Positions 16,254 through 25,735 are shown, counted from the stretch's first letter. The stretch is 64,000 nt of DNA from Maricaulis maris (GCF_003634045.1 NZ_RBIM01000001.1:310001-374000); one strand, 5' to 3'. Notes: a model not told the origin generated them from the sequence alone. Numbers and translations: made by a program.

Positions 16254-17843
16254 ATGTCTGTTTCCGATCTTGCCCAAAACGCGAAAGCCTGGCCGTTTGA
16301 ACAAGCGCGCCTGCTCAAGAAGCGTCTGGACAAGCTGGGGCGAAAATCCGGGCCGGTCGTGTTCGAGACCGGCTATGGCCCGTCGGGGCTTCCGCATATG
16401 GGCACATTCGGCGAAGTGGTGCGCACCACCATGGTGCTGCGCGCCTTCGATGCGCTGACTGGCGGGGCCTATGAGCCGCAGCTGATCTGTGTCTCCGACG
16501 ATATGGACGGCATGCGCAAAGTGCCCGACAACCTGCCGCAACAGGACATGTTGAACCAGCACCTGCAGGAGCCGCTGACCGTGGTGCCCGATCCGTTCGG
16601 CACGCATGAGAGCTTTGGTGCCCACATGAATGCCCGCCTGCGCGGCTTTCTCGACGGGTTCGGCTTCACCTACACCTTCCAGTCGGCGACCGAGCTCTAC
16701 AAGTCCGGCGCCTATGACGCGATGCTCAAGCGCGCGGCCGAACGCTATGACGACATCATGGCGGTGATGCTGCCGACGCTGGGGGCGGAACGCCAGGCGA
16801 CCTATTCGCCTTTCCTGCCGATTTCGCCGAAGACGGGCCGTGTCCTCTATGTGCCGATGAAGGCTGTCGATGCCGCAGCCGGCACGATCACCTTTGACGA
16901 TGAAGACGGGACCGAGACCACGCTGCCGGTCACCGGTGGCCATGTGAAGCTGCAATGGAAGCCGGATTTCGGCATGCGCTGGGCCGCCCTGGGCGTTGAT
17001 TTCGAGATGTTCGGCAAGGACCACCAGACCAATGCGCCGATCTATTCGCGCATCTGCAAAATCCTCGGTGCCGAGCCGCCGACGCAATTTGTCTACGAGC
17101 TCTTCCTGGACCAGAAGGGCGAGAAGATCTCCAAGTCCAAGGGTAATGGCCTGTCGGTCGAGGACTGGCTGAGATACGCCCCGGCGGAAAGCCTCTCCTA
17201 CTATAACTTCGTCAAGCCGAAGACGGCCAAGCGCTTGTATTTCGACGTCATTCCCAAGGCAGTTGACGAGTATATGCAGCATCTGGCGGCCTATGCCGGC
17301 CAGACGCCGGACAAGCAGCTGGAAAATCCGGCCTGGCATATCCATGACGGCAATCCGCCCTCTGATACCTCGCCGATTTCCTTCGCGCTGATGCTCAATC
17401 TCGCTTCGGCCGCGTCGGCCCATAATAGCGAGGTGATGTGGGGCTTTATCGGTCGTTATGTCGAAGGCGCCTCGCCGGCCAGCCATCCGCTGCTCGACCA
17501 GCTGGCCGGCTTTGCCGTGCAGTATTTCCAGGACTTCGTGAAGCCGACCAAATCCTTCCGCGCACCCACCGACATGGAGCGGGCAGCGATGGAGGATCTC
17601 TTGTCCCGGCTTCGCGCGATGGATGCCGGCGAGCGTGACGCTGCCAAGATCCAGGACGAGGTGTTTGCCGCCGGCAAGACGCAGGAATTCGACAATCTGC
17701 GTGACTGGTTCCAGGCCCTCTATGAAGTCCTGCTCGGCCAGTCCCAGGGACCGCGCTTTGGTTCCTTTGTCGCCATTTACGGCGTTGGCGAGACCATCAA
17801 GCTGATCGAAAAAGCGCTGGCGGGCGAGCTGGTAACAGGTTGA
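16254..17843 (+). CDS. lysK: lysyl-tRNA synthetase, class I
   Basis: About 529 aa; charges tRNA-Lys. This is the Rossmann-fold class I enzyme of archaea and many alphaproteobacteria, unrelated to class II LysS. The HIGH-equivalent is PSGLPHMG near residue 46 and the KMSKS-equivalent is KISKSKG near residue 291. The start [17 protein letters not shown] fits the family; an in-frame ATG at 16236 would add six residues. A terminator follows the stop. Confidence 0.94.
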   Translation: MSVSDLAQNAKAWPFEQARLLKKRLDKLGRKSGPVVFETGYGPSGLPHMGTFGEVVRTTMVLRAFDALTGGAYEPQLICVSDDMDGMRKVPDNLPQQDMLNQHLQEPLTVVPDPFGTHESFGAHMNARLRGFLDGFGFTYTFQSATELYKSGAYDAMLKRAAERYDDIMAVMLPTLGAERQATYSPFLPISPKTGRVLYVPMKAVDAAAGTITFDDEDGTETTLPVTGGHVKLQWKPDFGMRWAALGVDFEMFGKDHQTNAPIYSRICKILGAEPPTQFVYELFLDQKGEKISKSKGNGLSVEDWLRYAPAESLSYYNFVKPKTAKRLYFDVIPKAVDEYMQHLAAYAGQTPDKQLENPAWHIHDGNPPSDTSPISFALMLNLASAASAHNSEVMWGFIGRYVEGASPASHPLLDQLAGFAVQYFQDFVKPTKSFRAPTDMERAAMEDLLSRLRAMDAGERDAAKIQDEVFAAGKTQEFDNLRDWFQALYEVLLGQSQGPRFGSFVAIYGVGETIKLIEKALAGELVTG

Positions 17844-17852
17844 TTTGACTGG

Positions 17853-17880
17853 AAGGCCCGCCATGCGGGTCTTCTTTTTC
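17853..17880 (+). terminator. rho-independent terminator of lysK
   Basis: AAGGCCCGC, loop CAT, GCGGGTCTT, then CTTTTTC, ten bases after the lysK stop. Confidence 0.85.
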
Positions 17881-17899
17881 TCACAAAATGTAAGAAAAA

Positions 17900-17975
17900 T
17901 TTGACATCAAGTCCGATTGTTCCTACATAACATCATGTCAAAAAAATCAGACACAGAGAATGGAGTGTTTGACAT
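17900..17975 (+). promoter_or_regulatory. promoter with TTTGACAT operators ahead of XRE cassette B
   Basis: TTGACA (17901-17906) and TACATA (17924-17929) are separated by 17 bp. TTTGACAT at 17900-17907 is repeated inverted as ATGTCAAA at 17935-17942 and direct again at 17968-17975, the last overlapping the start codon of the first gene. The copies flank the promoter, as expected for autoregulation by the XRE protein of the cassette. Confidence 0.6.
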
Positions 17976-18408
17976 GAGTTTTCACGAGAAAAGCAATATC
18001 GCCATGCTGCTGCTGACCGGCGGAGTCTATGCCTGGTACTTCGCGACCTCGGCCGGTGTCCTGTTCGGCGGAGCGATGAGTCCGGAGGACGCGCTCGACC
18101 TGACCAATACCAAGATGCTGGTCACGGTCGGCATTATCATCCTGGCCTCCATCGTCGCCAATATCGCGATCGCAATTTCGGCCCCGTCGCAGGCCAATGA
18201 GGATGCCGACGAGCGTGACAAGCTGGTCGAGATGCGCGGCGACCAGCGCGGCGGCTTCGTGCTGGCCCTGTTTGCCCTGGCGGCGATGGCGTCGGCAATG
18301 ACCGCGCAGCCCTACCACCTGATCGCCAATCTGATCCTGGCCGGCCTGGTCGCCAGCGAGCTGGTCAAGGGCGTGTCCAAGCTGGTCGATTATCGGCGGG
18401 GTGTGTGA
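17974..18408 (+). CDS. four-helix membrane protein, XRE cassette B gene 1
   Basis: Product of 144 aa starting MSFHEKSNIAM, with GGAG ten bases upstream. Four transmembrane helices in two pairs, with a cytoplasmic loop DERDKLVEMRGDQRGG between helices 2 and 3 and a C-terminal YRRGV. The DERD...RGD loop resembles DUF2178-type membrane proteins. It is paralogous to the next gene (same loop, same C-terminal motif). An upstream in-frame ATG at 17935 is less likely. Confidence 0.78.
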   Translation: MSFHEKSNIAMLLLTGGVYAWYFATSAGVLFGGAMSPEDALDLTNTKMLVTVGIIILASIVANIAIAISAPSQANEDADERDKLVEMRGDQRGGFVLALFALAAMASAMTAQPYHLIANLILAGLVASELVKGVSKLVDYRRGV

Positions 18409-18842
18409 TGTCCGGTTTCCTCGAAAAACTGAACCGCGCCGCCGCGATCGGCACCATCCTGGCCTTGGGCTGGTATCTCATCCGGGTCGTGCCGCAACTC
18501 ACCAGCGGGCCGTTGGACGATGTGTCCTGGAAGGGGGAGATGATGATTGCGGTGGTGATCTTCGTGGCCACCCTGATTGCCGACAGTATCCGGGCTGCCA
18601 TCGCCAGCCGGGAAGAACTCGTCGAGGCGGATGTGCTGGATGATGAGCGCGATGACGTGATCGAACGGCGCGGCGACGCCTGGGGTGGGCATGCCATGCA
18701 TGCTGTTGCCTTCATTGCCTTGATCTTGCTGGTGCTGGACTCCGATCCGTTCTGGGCCGCGAATACCCTCTTTGTGGGCGCCATGCTGGCCGGCCTGACG
18801 AGCATGTTGGTGAAATGGATGAGCTATCGGGGAGGTGTGTGA
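18408..18842 (+). CDS. four-helix membrane protein, XRE cassette B gene 2
   Basis: Product of 144 aa. It shares with the preceding protein the loop DERDDVIERRGDAWGG and the C-terminal YRGGV, so the two arose by tandem duplication and may form a heteromer. Start and stop codons overlap with the neighbour (TGATG). Function unknown; association with an XRE regulator suggests membrane-stress or lipid sensing, as inference only. Confidence 0.78.
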   Translation: MSGFLEKLNRAAAIGTILALGWYLIRVVPQLTSGPLDDVSWKGEMMIAVVIFVATLIADSIRAAIASREELVEADVLDDERDDVIERRGDAWGGHAMHAVAFIALILLVLDSDPFWAANTLFVGAMLAGLTSMLVKWMSYRGGV

Positions 18843-18845
18843 GAC

Positions 18846-19064
18846 ATGGCCAAACCCACCCCCATCATCAATGAGATCCGCACCCTGCGCTTTCACGCCG
18901 GCGAGATGACCCAGGCCGAGCTGGCCAGGCAGGTCGGTGTGACGCGGCAGACCATCATTGCCATCGAGCAAGGCAAATACTCGCCCTCGCTCGAGGTCGC
19001 CTTCAAGATCGCCCGTGTCTTCAAGGTCGGATTGGACGCAGTTTTCCAGTATCCGGAAGATTAA
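18846..19064 (+). CDS. minimal XRE-family HTH regulator, cassette B
   Basis: Product of 72 aa with the helix-turn-helix [33 protein letters not shown] split across residues 27-60. It is clearly related to the 66-aa regulator at 8872 (VSRQTVNALETGKYDPSL) but the recognition helix differs at several positions. Three bases separate it from the preceding stop. It is the likely repressor of its own operon. Confidence 0.9.
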   Translation: MAKPTPIINEIRTLRFHAGEMTQAELARQVGVTRQTIIAIEQGKYSPSLEVAFKIARVFKVGLDAVFQYPED

Positions 19065-19196
19065 GCCTGCATCCGGTTGCGCAAGGGAGAATTGCGCTGC
19101 AATTTCTCGCCGGGCAAGCTGGATTTTCCGGTCAATCCTCGTTCTTTTCTAACAAAATTCAGCGATCTTGCCGTTTGATTTTGTTGGAAAGGGCGG

Positions 19197-21386
19197 GTGG
19201 TGACGCAACAGAACTGGCACAAGCTTCCGGTCGCAGCCGGACTGATCCTGGCTGGGCTGTCGAGCGTACCGGCCCTGGCAGACGGCGCCGATGTTGAACC
19301 CGCCGCAGCGGCAGAAACCGGGGTTGCCGTCTACACGCCGGCCTCCTTCCGCGAATATCTGCCGCGCAACGCCCTGGACATGGTTTGGCAATTGCCCGGC
19401 TTCAGCCTCAATGGTGGCGACAATGTCCGCGGCCTTTCCGGCGCGCAGGGCAATGTCCTGATTGACGGTCGCCGGCCACCCCGCGGTGGCGGCTCGGTTG
19501 AAAGCCGCGTTCGCGCCATCCGGGTCGGGGACGTGGTGCGGCTGGAATTGATCGATGCCGGCGCCCGCGATGTCGATATGCAGGGCTATCCCGTCCTGCT
19601 CAATATCGTGACAACCCAGCGCAGCGCCGCTCGCACCGATGGTCGGATCGAGCTGGAGCAGCGCGGCAATGGCGGTGAACGCAATAGTGGTGAGCTGCTG
19701 GCCTCGCTGAGTGGTGGGCGTCTCGAACTGGAAGCACGCATTGATGGGCTGGACGAGAGCCGCATCGATTTTGCTGAAGTGCGGGCATCGACGGCCGACG
19801 AACCCGTCGCACGAGCCTCGGTTGACGAGTTGACGACACGGACGCGGCGCAACTGGCAGGCGATGGCCCGGTTCGAACTGGACGAGGCGAATGAGTTTGA
19901 ATTCACCCTGTCCACCGAGCGCCGGGAAGACACGGGTGAGCCCACCACCGAGGCGCAGGCCGCGGGCGGGTTGATCGAAACAGGGGAGTCGTCTTCGGTC
20001 GCCCGTTTCGGTTCGGCGCGCTGGCGCCATATCCTCACCCGGCGATTGCAGATGATCGGGCTGGTGACGCGACGTCAGGGCGAAACGGTCGCCAGTGACA
20101 GCCTGTTCTCAGGCGGGTCGCGCAGCCGTTCCGCCTCGCTGCGCGAAACAAGTGAGACCGCGGCCCGGGCTGATCTGCGCTGGCGGCCAATTGATAGGCT
20201 GACCGCCGAGACGGGCGTCACCTGGGCCAGCAATACGCTTGAAGGGGCCTCCTCGGCGTCGATTGACGGGGTCGACCAGGCGATTGATGGCGCCGATGCG
20301 CGGGTCGAGGAGACTCGGTCGGCGGTGTTGGCGTCGGCGACCTGGACACCATCCTCGACGGTTACAGCCACGGTTGGCGGTCGCGTCGAGCAATTCTCGC
20401 TGGAAAGTTCGAACCAGGGTGGTGCTTCGCTCAGCCTGACCGATATCGCACCGCGGGCCGATCTCAACTGGACCCTGCTGGAAGCCTGGACGCTGCGCCT
20501 GAGCACGGAACGTGAGGTCGGTCAGCTCAATCTCGACCAATTCCTCGCCTCGACGGATCTGGACAACGCCCTCAACACGGCGGGCGCCTCGACGCTGGAA
20601 CCGCAACGCGACTGGGTCCATCGCGTCACGCTGGAGCGCCGTTTCGGCGAACGCGACTTGTTGCGTCTCGAGGCTGCCGCCCGGCGCACGGACAATCCGG
20701 TCTCCAATGTCCTGGATGGTGATGGCAGCGTTCGTCCGGCCAATGTCGGACCGGAGAGCATTGATCAGCTGACTGCCGAGTTCGAGTTCGATCTCACGCG
20801 GTTCGGCCTGGATGGGCTGAGTGTCGAGGGCATGGCGACGCGGCGCTGGTCGGACCGCCTGGATCCCTTGCAGGGCTTTGCCCGCACCACGTCGGGCCAT
20901 CGCGATCATCATGTCCGTCTTGGCTTGCGTCAGGAATGGTCCGACGGGCGCTATGTCGTGGCCGCCAAAGTCGAGGACAAGGCTCCGGCCATGCATTACT
21001 GGCTGACGGAAATCCGCAAGGAAGCCAATGGTCTCAGTGTCGAGCTGGATGGCGAGTGGCGACACGCGCCGGGCTGGCGGTCCGGCATTGCCACGCGTTG
21101 GCGCGGTGATCGCGAGGACAGGATTTACGTGTTCGACGGGGTCCGCCAGTCGGGCAATGCACCGATCCTCGTCAACACGCTGGACCGTGCCGAAGGCATA
21201 CATGCTGACATCTGGTCAGAGTGGGAAATTCGCCGCGCCGCCTATCTGCGCCTGTCCCTGCGCACCGGTCGTGACCGAGCCGGCGTCAGCCGTGTCGAAA
21301 CGCTCGACGGGGTGGCACTCGATCAGCTGAGTCGCGACTCGCAATCGGTGCCATCGGTGAATGTACGCCTGCGCTTCCAGCGCTAG
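19197..21386 (+). CDS. TonB-dependent receptor-like outer-membrane protein
   Basis: Product of 729 aa starting at a GTG (19197, or the adjacent GTG at 19200) behind GGAAAGGG. A signal peptide ends near ALADG. The plug domain follows: LDMVWQLPGFSLNGG, GNVLIDGRRPP and IRVGDVVRLELIDAG. The remaining ~550 residues are alternating beta-barrel strands ending in NVRLRFQR, the aromatic/arginine C-terminus of outer-membrane proteins. No clear TonB box is seen. The ligand is unknown. Convergent with and overlapping the P450 gene by 2 bp. Confidence 0.82.
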   Translation: MVTQQNWHKLPVAAGLILAGLSSVPALADGADVEPAAAAETGVAVYTPASFREYLPRNALDMVWQLPGFSLNGGDNVRGLSGAQGNVLIDGRRPPRGGGSVESRVRAIRVGDVVRLELIDAGARDVDMQGYPVLLNIVTTQRSAARTDGRIELEQRGNGGERNSGELLASLSGGRLELEARIDGLDESRIDFAEVRASTADEPVARASVDELTTRTRRNWQAMARFELDEANEFEFTLSTERREDTGEPTTEAQAAGGLIETGESSSVARFGSARWRHILTRRLQMIGLVTRRQGETVASDSLFSGGSRSRSASLRETSETAARADLRWRPIDRLTAETGVTWASNTLEGASSASIDGVDQAIDGADARVEETRSAVLASATWTPSSTVTATVGGRVEQFSLESSNQGGASLSLTDIAPRADLNWTLLEAWTLRLSTEREVGQLNLDQFLASTDLDNALNTAGASTLEPQRDWVHRVTLERRFGERDLLRLEAAARRTDNPVSNVLDGDGSVRPANVGPESIDQLTAEFEFDLTRFGLDGLSVEGMATRRWSDRLDPLQGFARTTSGHRDHHVRLGLRQEWSDGRYVVAAKVEDKAPAMHYWLTEIRKEANGLSVELDGEWRHAPGWRSGIATRWRGDREDRIYVFDGVRQSGNAPILVNTLDRAEGIHADIWSEWEIRRAAYLRLSLRTGRDRAGVSRVETLDGVALDQLSRDSQSVPSVNVRLRFQR

Positions 21387-22756
21387 CGGGGCTGGACAGT
21401 CATCGGCATGCCGGTGTCCGGCTGCAGTGTGATGCGCATCACCGGCACCGGGTCGCGCTCGCCGGCGAAGTCGAGACGCAGGCGCTTGGACAGGCATGCC
21501 ATTACGATCACCATCTCCATCATCGCAAAACGGGCACCGATACACACGCGAGGCCCCAGCCCGAAGGGCAGGTAGGCATCGCGCGGAATGGCGGCGGCGG
21601 CCTCGCCAAGGAAGCGGTCTGGACGGAATTCGTCCGGCTGTTGCCAGATGTCGCGCTGGCGATGCAGGAGCCAGGTCGAGACCAGTATGTCGGTGCCGGC
21701 GGGCACCGGCAGACCGGCCACCAGGCTCCAGGCCTTCGAGGTCCGCGTCAGCATCGGCGCCGGCGGGTAGAGGCGCAGGCTCTCCTTCAGTACCGCCTCG
21801 GTGAAGGGCAGCAGGCCCGACCAGGCGGCGGGGTCAGTATCGGCCAGCGGTGCGGCATCGATTTCGGCTTCGACCCGGTCGCGGGAATCCGCGTCGCGCG
21901 ACAGGAGGTAAAGCGTCCAGGCGAGGCTGCGTGCCGTCGTCTCATGGCCGGCGGCGAGGAAGGTCAGGAGATTGTCGATGACGGCGGTATCGTCCAGTCC
22001 GGCGCCCAGCAGCAGGTCGAGGAAGTCGGGTGTGCGCCCGGCAGCTTCCGGCGAGGGTGCGGCGCGGCGGGCGGCGGCGACGGCCCCGACCTGATCGCGC
22101 AAATCACGGATCACCTGGCGCGACTTGCCTTGGCCGATGCGCGGAAGCCAGCCGGGCAGGTGCATCAGGTCGAAAGGGTGCGGGATGCCGGAGATTTCCA
22201 GGAGATCACAGATGCCGCGGGTGAAGCGCGCCTTGTCGAGCGCCTCATCGCCGGAAAACAGTGTTTCCAAGAGCACGTCCAGGGTCAGCTCGACCATCAG
22301 GTCCGACACGCTGACAGTCTCACCGGCCCGGTCTGCCAGTTGCGTGACTGCGGCCTCGCACACATCGCGAATTTGTGGCGCGAACCCGTTCACCTTGCGC
22401 GGCGTGAAGACCGGTGAAACGGCCTTGCGGGCGGTCTTCCAGACATCGCCCTCTGCCGTCAGTAACCCATCGCGCAGGAAGGGGCGCAGCACCGCCTGTC
22501 GTAGCGGGTTCATGGTGAAATTGCCGGCGTCGGAGACGAAGCATTGGTGGATGGCGGCCGGATCGTTGAGCAGCAGGTTGGAGCGGCCGAGAAAGCGGAA
22601 GGGTGCCAGCCGGATCGAGAAATGATGCTCGCCCCAGACCTCCAGGGGATTGCGCTGCATCGCCTGGAAATAGGTCCAGTAGTCAGACAGCTTCAATTTG
22701 CCGACGCCGCTGTAGTTGGCATAGGGCGGTTTGGGCGGCGCGAAGGCGAGGGTCAT
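21383..22756 (-). CDS. cytochrome P450
   Basis: Product of 457 aa, a soluble bacterial P450 monooxygenase. The I-helix reads FLAAGHETTARSL, the K-helix ExxR is in VLKESLRLYPP, and the heme-ligand loop is FGLGPRVCIGARFA with the axial cysteine. The sequence resembles the eukaryote-like CYP102/CYP4-type bacterial group that hydroxylates fatty acids or hydrocarbons; the substrate is not determinable. No ferredoxin gene is adjacent. Confidence 0.93.
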   Translation of the reverse strand: MTLAFAPPKPPYANYSGVGKLKLSDYWTYFQAMQRNPLEVWGEHHFSIRLAPFRFLGRSNLLLNDPAAIHQCFVSDAGNFTMNPLRQAVLRPFLRDGLLTAEGDVWKTARKAVSPVFTPRKVNGFAPQIRDVCEAAVTQLADRAGETVSVSDLMVELTLDVLLETLFSGDEALDKARFTRGICDLLEISGIPHPFDLMHLPGWLPRIGQGKSRQVIRDLRDQVGAVAAARRAAPSPEAAGRTPDFLDLLLGAGLDDTAVIDNLLTFLAAGHETTARSLAWTLYLLSRDADSRDRVEAEIDAAPLADTDPAAWSGLLPFTEAVLKESLRLYPPAPMLTRTSKAWSLVAGLPVPAGTDILVSTWLLHRQRDIWQQPDEFRPDRFLGEAAAAIPRDAYLPFGLGPRVCIGARFAMMEMVIVMACLSKRLRLDFAGERDPVPVMRITLQPDTGMPMTVQPR

Positions 22757-22867
22757 GCGGGTTTCCTTGTGACGTCACGAAACTAGCCCGATTTGCGCCT
22801 TACGCCAGCGCGCGAAAAGTCGCGGTCGCGACTTGCGCCGTCGTCGGACTGATCTAGAGTTGCCGGC

Positions 22868-23629
22868 ATGGTCCGGACCCTCGCGCTTCTCTCATTCCTG
22901 CTTCTCGCAGCGCCGGCCGAGGCCGATCACGCTGCTGCCGCGGCGGCCTATCAACAAGGCGATTGGGAATTGGCAGCGAATGAGGCGCAGCGGCTGGACA
23001 CAGCCGACGGGTACGCCTTCGCAGCGAGTGCCTTGTTGACCCGATTGATGGTCGAGGATGCCGGGGCTGATCGTGAAGCCTTGGCCGAGCGTGCCATTGA
23101 TCTCGCCGAACATGCCCTGCAGCTGGATGAGGATCATGTCGAAGCGCGCGTCAGCCTTGCCGGCGCACTCGGTTTTCGCGGCCGTTACATGAGTGGCTGG
23201 CGGGCCTATCTAACCCGGGTTCCGCAGCGCGGCCGTAATCTTCTCGAAGACGTCGTGGCCCGGCAGCCCGACAATGCCCGGGCGCTGGGCATGCTGGGGG
23301 CCTGGCATCTGGAAGTCGCCCGCCGTGGCGGATCGCGAGGTCTGCGGGTGCTCGATGCCTCGGTCGAGGCTGGCATGGGTTATTATTCGCAAGCCATCGC
23401 GCTGGATCCGGCCAGTCCGGCACCGCGCTATTTTGCGGCGCTCGGCCTGGCGGCGCTGGATGAGCCGGCCTACCGGGTCCGTATCCGTGAACTGGTCGAG
23501 ACCGGTCGCCAACTGCCGCCGCGTGATTCCTTCGAGGCTGCCATACTCGGTGAGCTTGACGAGTTCGCGGCCCGACTGGACGATCATCGCGTCGTCTCGG
23601 CTTGGGCCGATGCGCGTCTGCAACGGTAG
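22868..23629 (+). CDS. secreted TPR-like protein
   Basis: Product of 253 aa with a signal peptide (LALLSFLLLAAPAEA) and helical repeats of TPR character: AAYQQGDWELAANEAQRL, AERAIDLAEHALQLDEDHVEARVSLAGALG, and LGMLGAWHLEVA. Probably a periplasmic scaffold; no enzymatic motif. Divergent from the P450 gene with a 110-bp shared intergenic region. Confidence 0.75.
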   Translation: MVRTLALLSFLLLAAPAEADHAAAAAAYQQGDWELAANEAQRLDTADGYAFAASALLTRLMVEDAGADREALAERAIDLAEHALQLDEDHVEARVSLAGALGFRGRYMSGWRAYLTRVPQRGRNLLEDVVARQPDNARALGMLGAWHLEVARRGGSRGLRVLDASVEAGMGYYSQAIALDPASPAPRYFAALGLAALDEPAYRVRIRELVETGRQLPPRDSFEAAILGELDEFAARLDDHRVVSAWADARLQR

Positions 23630-23638
23630 GATCTGCCG

Positions 23639-24265
23639 CTACTGGCTGACCCAGATGATGCGCGCCATCCAGGCGATCTGCGACAAGGGCAGGTTTATGC
23701 TGGGGCGCAGCGGGTCGAATGGTGTCAGCCGCACGCCTTGCACGGTCTTCTCCGCCAATGTCCAGGCTGCACGCGTGCTGTCGCGGCGCTGGATGATGAC
23801 GCGGTCGCCGACCCGTGTCGGCGCCTCGTGCGACACGACCAGTCGATCGCCGGGACGGTAGACAGGCCGCATCGTGTCATCCTGTACGGTCAGGGCGTAG
23901 GCATCACCGGGCGCCAGGCCGGGAAAGGGAATGGCCTCCCAATCGGGGCCGACCGGGTGACCCGTGGCATCAAACGGGTTGTTGGCTTCGCTGTCCGCGA
24001 GGGCGCGTGAAAGCAGGGCGCCGCCGCGCGGTTGGCCCGAGATCAGGGCGGCGAAATCATCAAAGTCGAGATTGGCGGCCGCCAGCGCCTTGGCGATGCT
24101 CTCGGTCGACGGCCAGCGCGGCTTCTTGCCGTCGGATGATACCCGTTTGGACGGGTTGAACGTGGTCGAATCCAGCCCCGCACGTCGGGCCAGACCGGAC
24201 GGGCTGGTCTGCGCATGCCGGGCCAGGCGGTCGATCCCGCGCCAGATGTCCTCATGGGTGAGCAT
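23639..24265 (-). CDS. HTH/S24-like repressor lacking the catalytic serine
   Basis: Product of 208 aa. N-terminal helix-turn-helix (HAQTSPSGLARRAGLDSTTFN), C-terminal LexA/CI-like S24 domain with GDAYALTVQDDTMRPVYRPGDRLVVS. In self-cleaving members the motif is D-S-M; here it is D-T-M, and no clear catalytic lysine is seen in the following strand, so autocleavage is unlikely. It resembles the alphaproteobacterial phage-repressor-like regulators that are resident in core genomes. It ends 9 bp from the convergent TPR gene. Confidence 0.82.
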   Translation of the reverse strand: MLTHEDIWRGIDRLARHAQTSPSGLARRAGLDSTTFNPSKRVSSDGKKPRWPSTESIAKALAAANLDFDDFAALISGQPRGGALLSRALADSEANNPFDATGHPVGPDWEAIPFPGLAPGDAYALTVQDDTMRPVYRPGDRLVVSHEAPTRVGDRVIIQRRDSTRAAWTLAEKTVQGVRLTPFDPLRPSINLPLSQIAWMARIIWVSQ

Positions 24266-24347
24266 GGGCGCGGAACGCTATAGGAAAATTGTCCCATGCG
24301 CGAGTCGTGTGCTTGCCCGAATCCGCCCTCGGGGCTAGTCCCTCCCC

Positions 24348-24704
24348 ATGACCATTAAAACCGCATATCGACTGGCCACGATCGAAGGCTGGTCCGACGT
24401 CATGGCCGCGGGCCGTTTCACCGGTGATCCGCACGACATCGCCGACGGTTTCATCCACCTGTCCGCTGCCGATCAGGTCGAAGGAACGTTGATCAAGCAT
24501 TATGACAGCCATGAGCGGCTGTTATTGGTCGAGATCGATCTGGAACCGCTGGGCGATGCCGTGAAGTGGGAAAAGTCCCGCGGCGGCGCCCTCTTTCCCC
24601 ATGTCTATGGCGAGATCCCGACGGCGGTCGTGCGCGGCATGCGCCATGTCCGGCGCAATGAGGAGGGTGACTGGATTCTGCCCGCCGATCTGGAGAGCCG
24701 CTGA
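24348..24704 (+). CDS. DUF952 family protein
   Basis: Product of 118 aa with the DUF952 signatures YRLATIEGW, DGFIHLSAADQVEGTL, LLVEIDLEPLG and FPHVYGEIP. DUF952 proteins are small, glutathione-transferase-neighbouring or stand-alone proteins of unknown activity. Its stop overlaps the pyrD start (TGATG), so it is co-translated with pyrD. Confidence 0.86.
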   Translation: MTIKTAYRLATIEGWSDVMAAGRFTGDPHDIADGFIHLSAADQVEGTLIKHYDSHERLLLVEIDLEPLGDAVKWEKSRGGALFPHVYGEIPTAVVRGMRHVRRNEEGDWILPADLESR

Positions 24705-25735
24705 TGATTCACGACCTCGCCACCCGCCTGCTGTACGGATTCGAGCCGGAGACCTCGCATCGGCTGGGCCTGCTCGGCCTGAAAGCCGGCCTTGGGCCAC
24801 GCCAATTGCGTCGCGATCCGGCGATCCTGAAAACCTCGCTGGCTGGCCTCGATCTGCCCAATCCGGTCGGGCTGGCTGCCGGTTTCGACAAGAATGCCGA
24901 AGCGCCCGACGCCCTGCTGGCAGCCGGTTTCGGTCTTGTCGAATGCGGCGCCGTGACGCCGCGCGCCCAGGATGGCAAACCGAAGCCGCGCATTTTCCGA
25001 CTGGCCGAGGACCGCGCCGTCATCAACCGCATGGGCTTTCCCAATCAGGGTCTCGACCTGTTCAGGTCGCGGCTGCAGGCCCGCATGGGCCGCAGCGGCG
25101 TGGTCGGCGTCAATCTTGGTGCCAATCTGGACAGTGAGGACCGGGTTTCCGACTATGTCACTTGTCTGCGCGAGCTGCAGGATCTGGCACAATTTTTCAC
25201 CGTCAATGTCTCTTCGCCCAACACGCCCGGCCTGCGCACACTGCAATCTTCCGGCGCGTTGGATGACCTTCTGTCGGCGGTGGCTGCGGTTGGTGCCAAG
25301 GCGCCGGTCTTCCTGAAGATCGCGCCGGATATTGATGACGCCGAGGCCGATGTCATGGTCGCCGCGATCACCCGCCACAAGCTCGACGGGATCATCATCT
25401 CCAACACCAGCATCACCCGGCCGGAAAGTCTGGTCAGTGACAAGATGGGCGAGGGGGGCGGTCTGTCCGGCCCGCCGATCTTTGCCCGGTCGACCGAGCT
25501 GGTCCGGGTCTTCCGCAAGGCGGCCGGACCGGAGATGGCGATCATCGGCGTTGGTGGTGTGGCCTGTGCCGACACCGCCTATGCCAAGATCCGTGCCGGG
25601 GCGAATGCGATCCAGGTCTATACGGGGCTGGTCTATGAGGGGCCGGGTCTTGTCCAACGGATCAAGCGCGGCCTGGCGGAGCGGCTTCAGGTCGACGGGT
25701 TTGCGTCTGTCGCCGAGGCTGTCGGCGCCGAGTGA
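24704..25735 (+). CDS. pyrD: dihydroorotate dehydrogenase (quinone), class 2
   Basis: Product of 343 aa; oxidises dihydroorotate to orotate, passing electrons to membrane quinone. FMN- and substrate-binding motifs are GFDKNAEAPDAL, NRMGFPNQG, VNVSSPNTPGLR (with the class 2 catalytic serine), IISNTSITRP and GVGGV. The N-terminal helix pair that binds the membrane is present. The last 49 bp overlap the convergent MATE gene. Confidence 0.95.
   Translation: MIHDLATRLLYGFEPETSHRLGLLGLKAGLGPRQLRRDPAILKTSLAGLDLPNPVGLAAGFDKNAEAPDALLAAGFGLVECGAVTPRAQDGKPKPRIFRLAEDRAVINRMGFPNQGLDLFRSRLQARMGRSGVVGVNLGANLDSEDRVSDYVTCLRELQDLAQFFTVNVSSPNTPGLRTLQSSGALDDLLSAVAAVGAKAPVFLKIAPDIDDAEADVMVAAITRHKLDGIIISNTSITRPESLVSDKMGEGGGLSGPPIFARSTELVRVFRKAAGPEMAIIGVGGVACADTAYAKIRAGANAIQVYTGLVYEGPGLVQRIKRGLAERLQVDGFASVAEAVGAE

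Noticed and set aside
16209-17864. 551-aa minus-strand frame over lysK
   Set aside because: lysK motifs and terminator are on the plus strand; the antisense frame has no domain.
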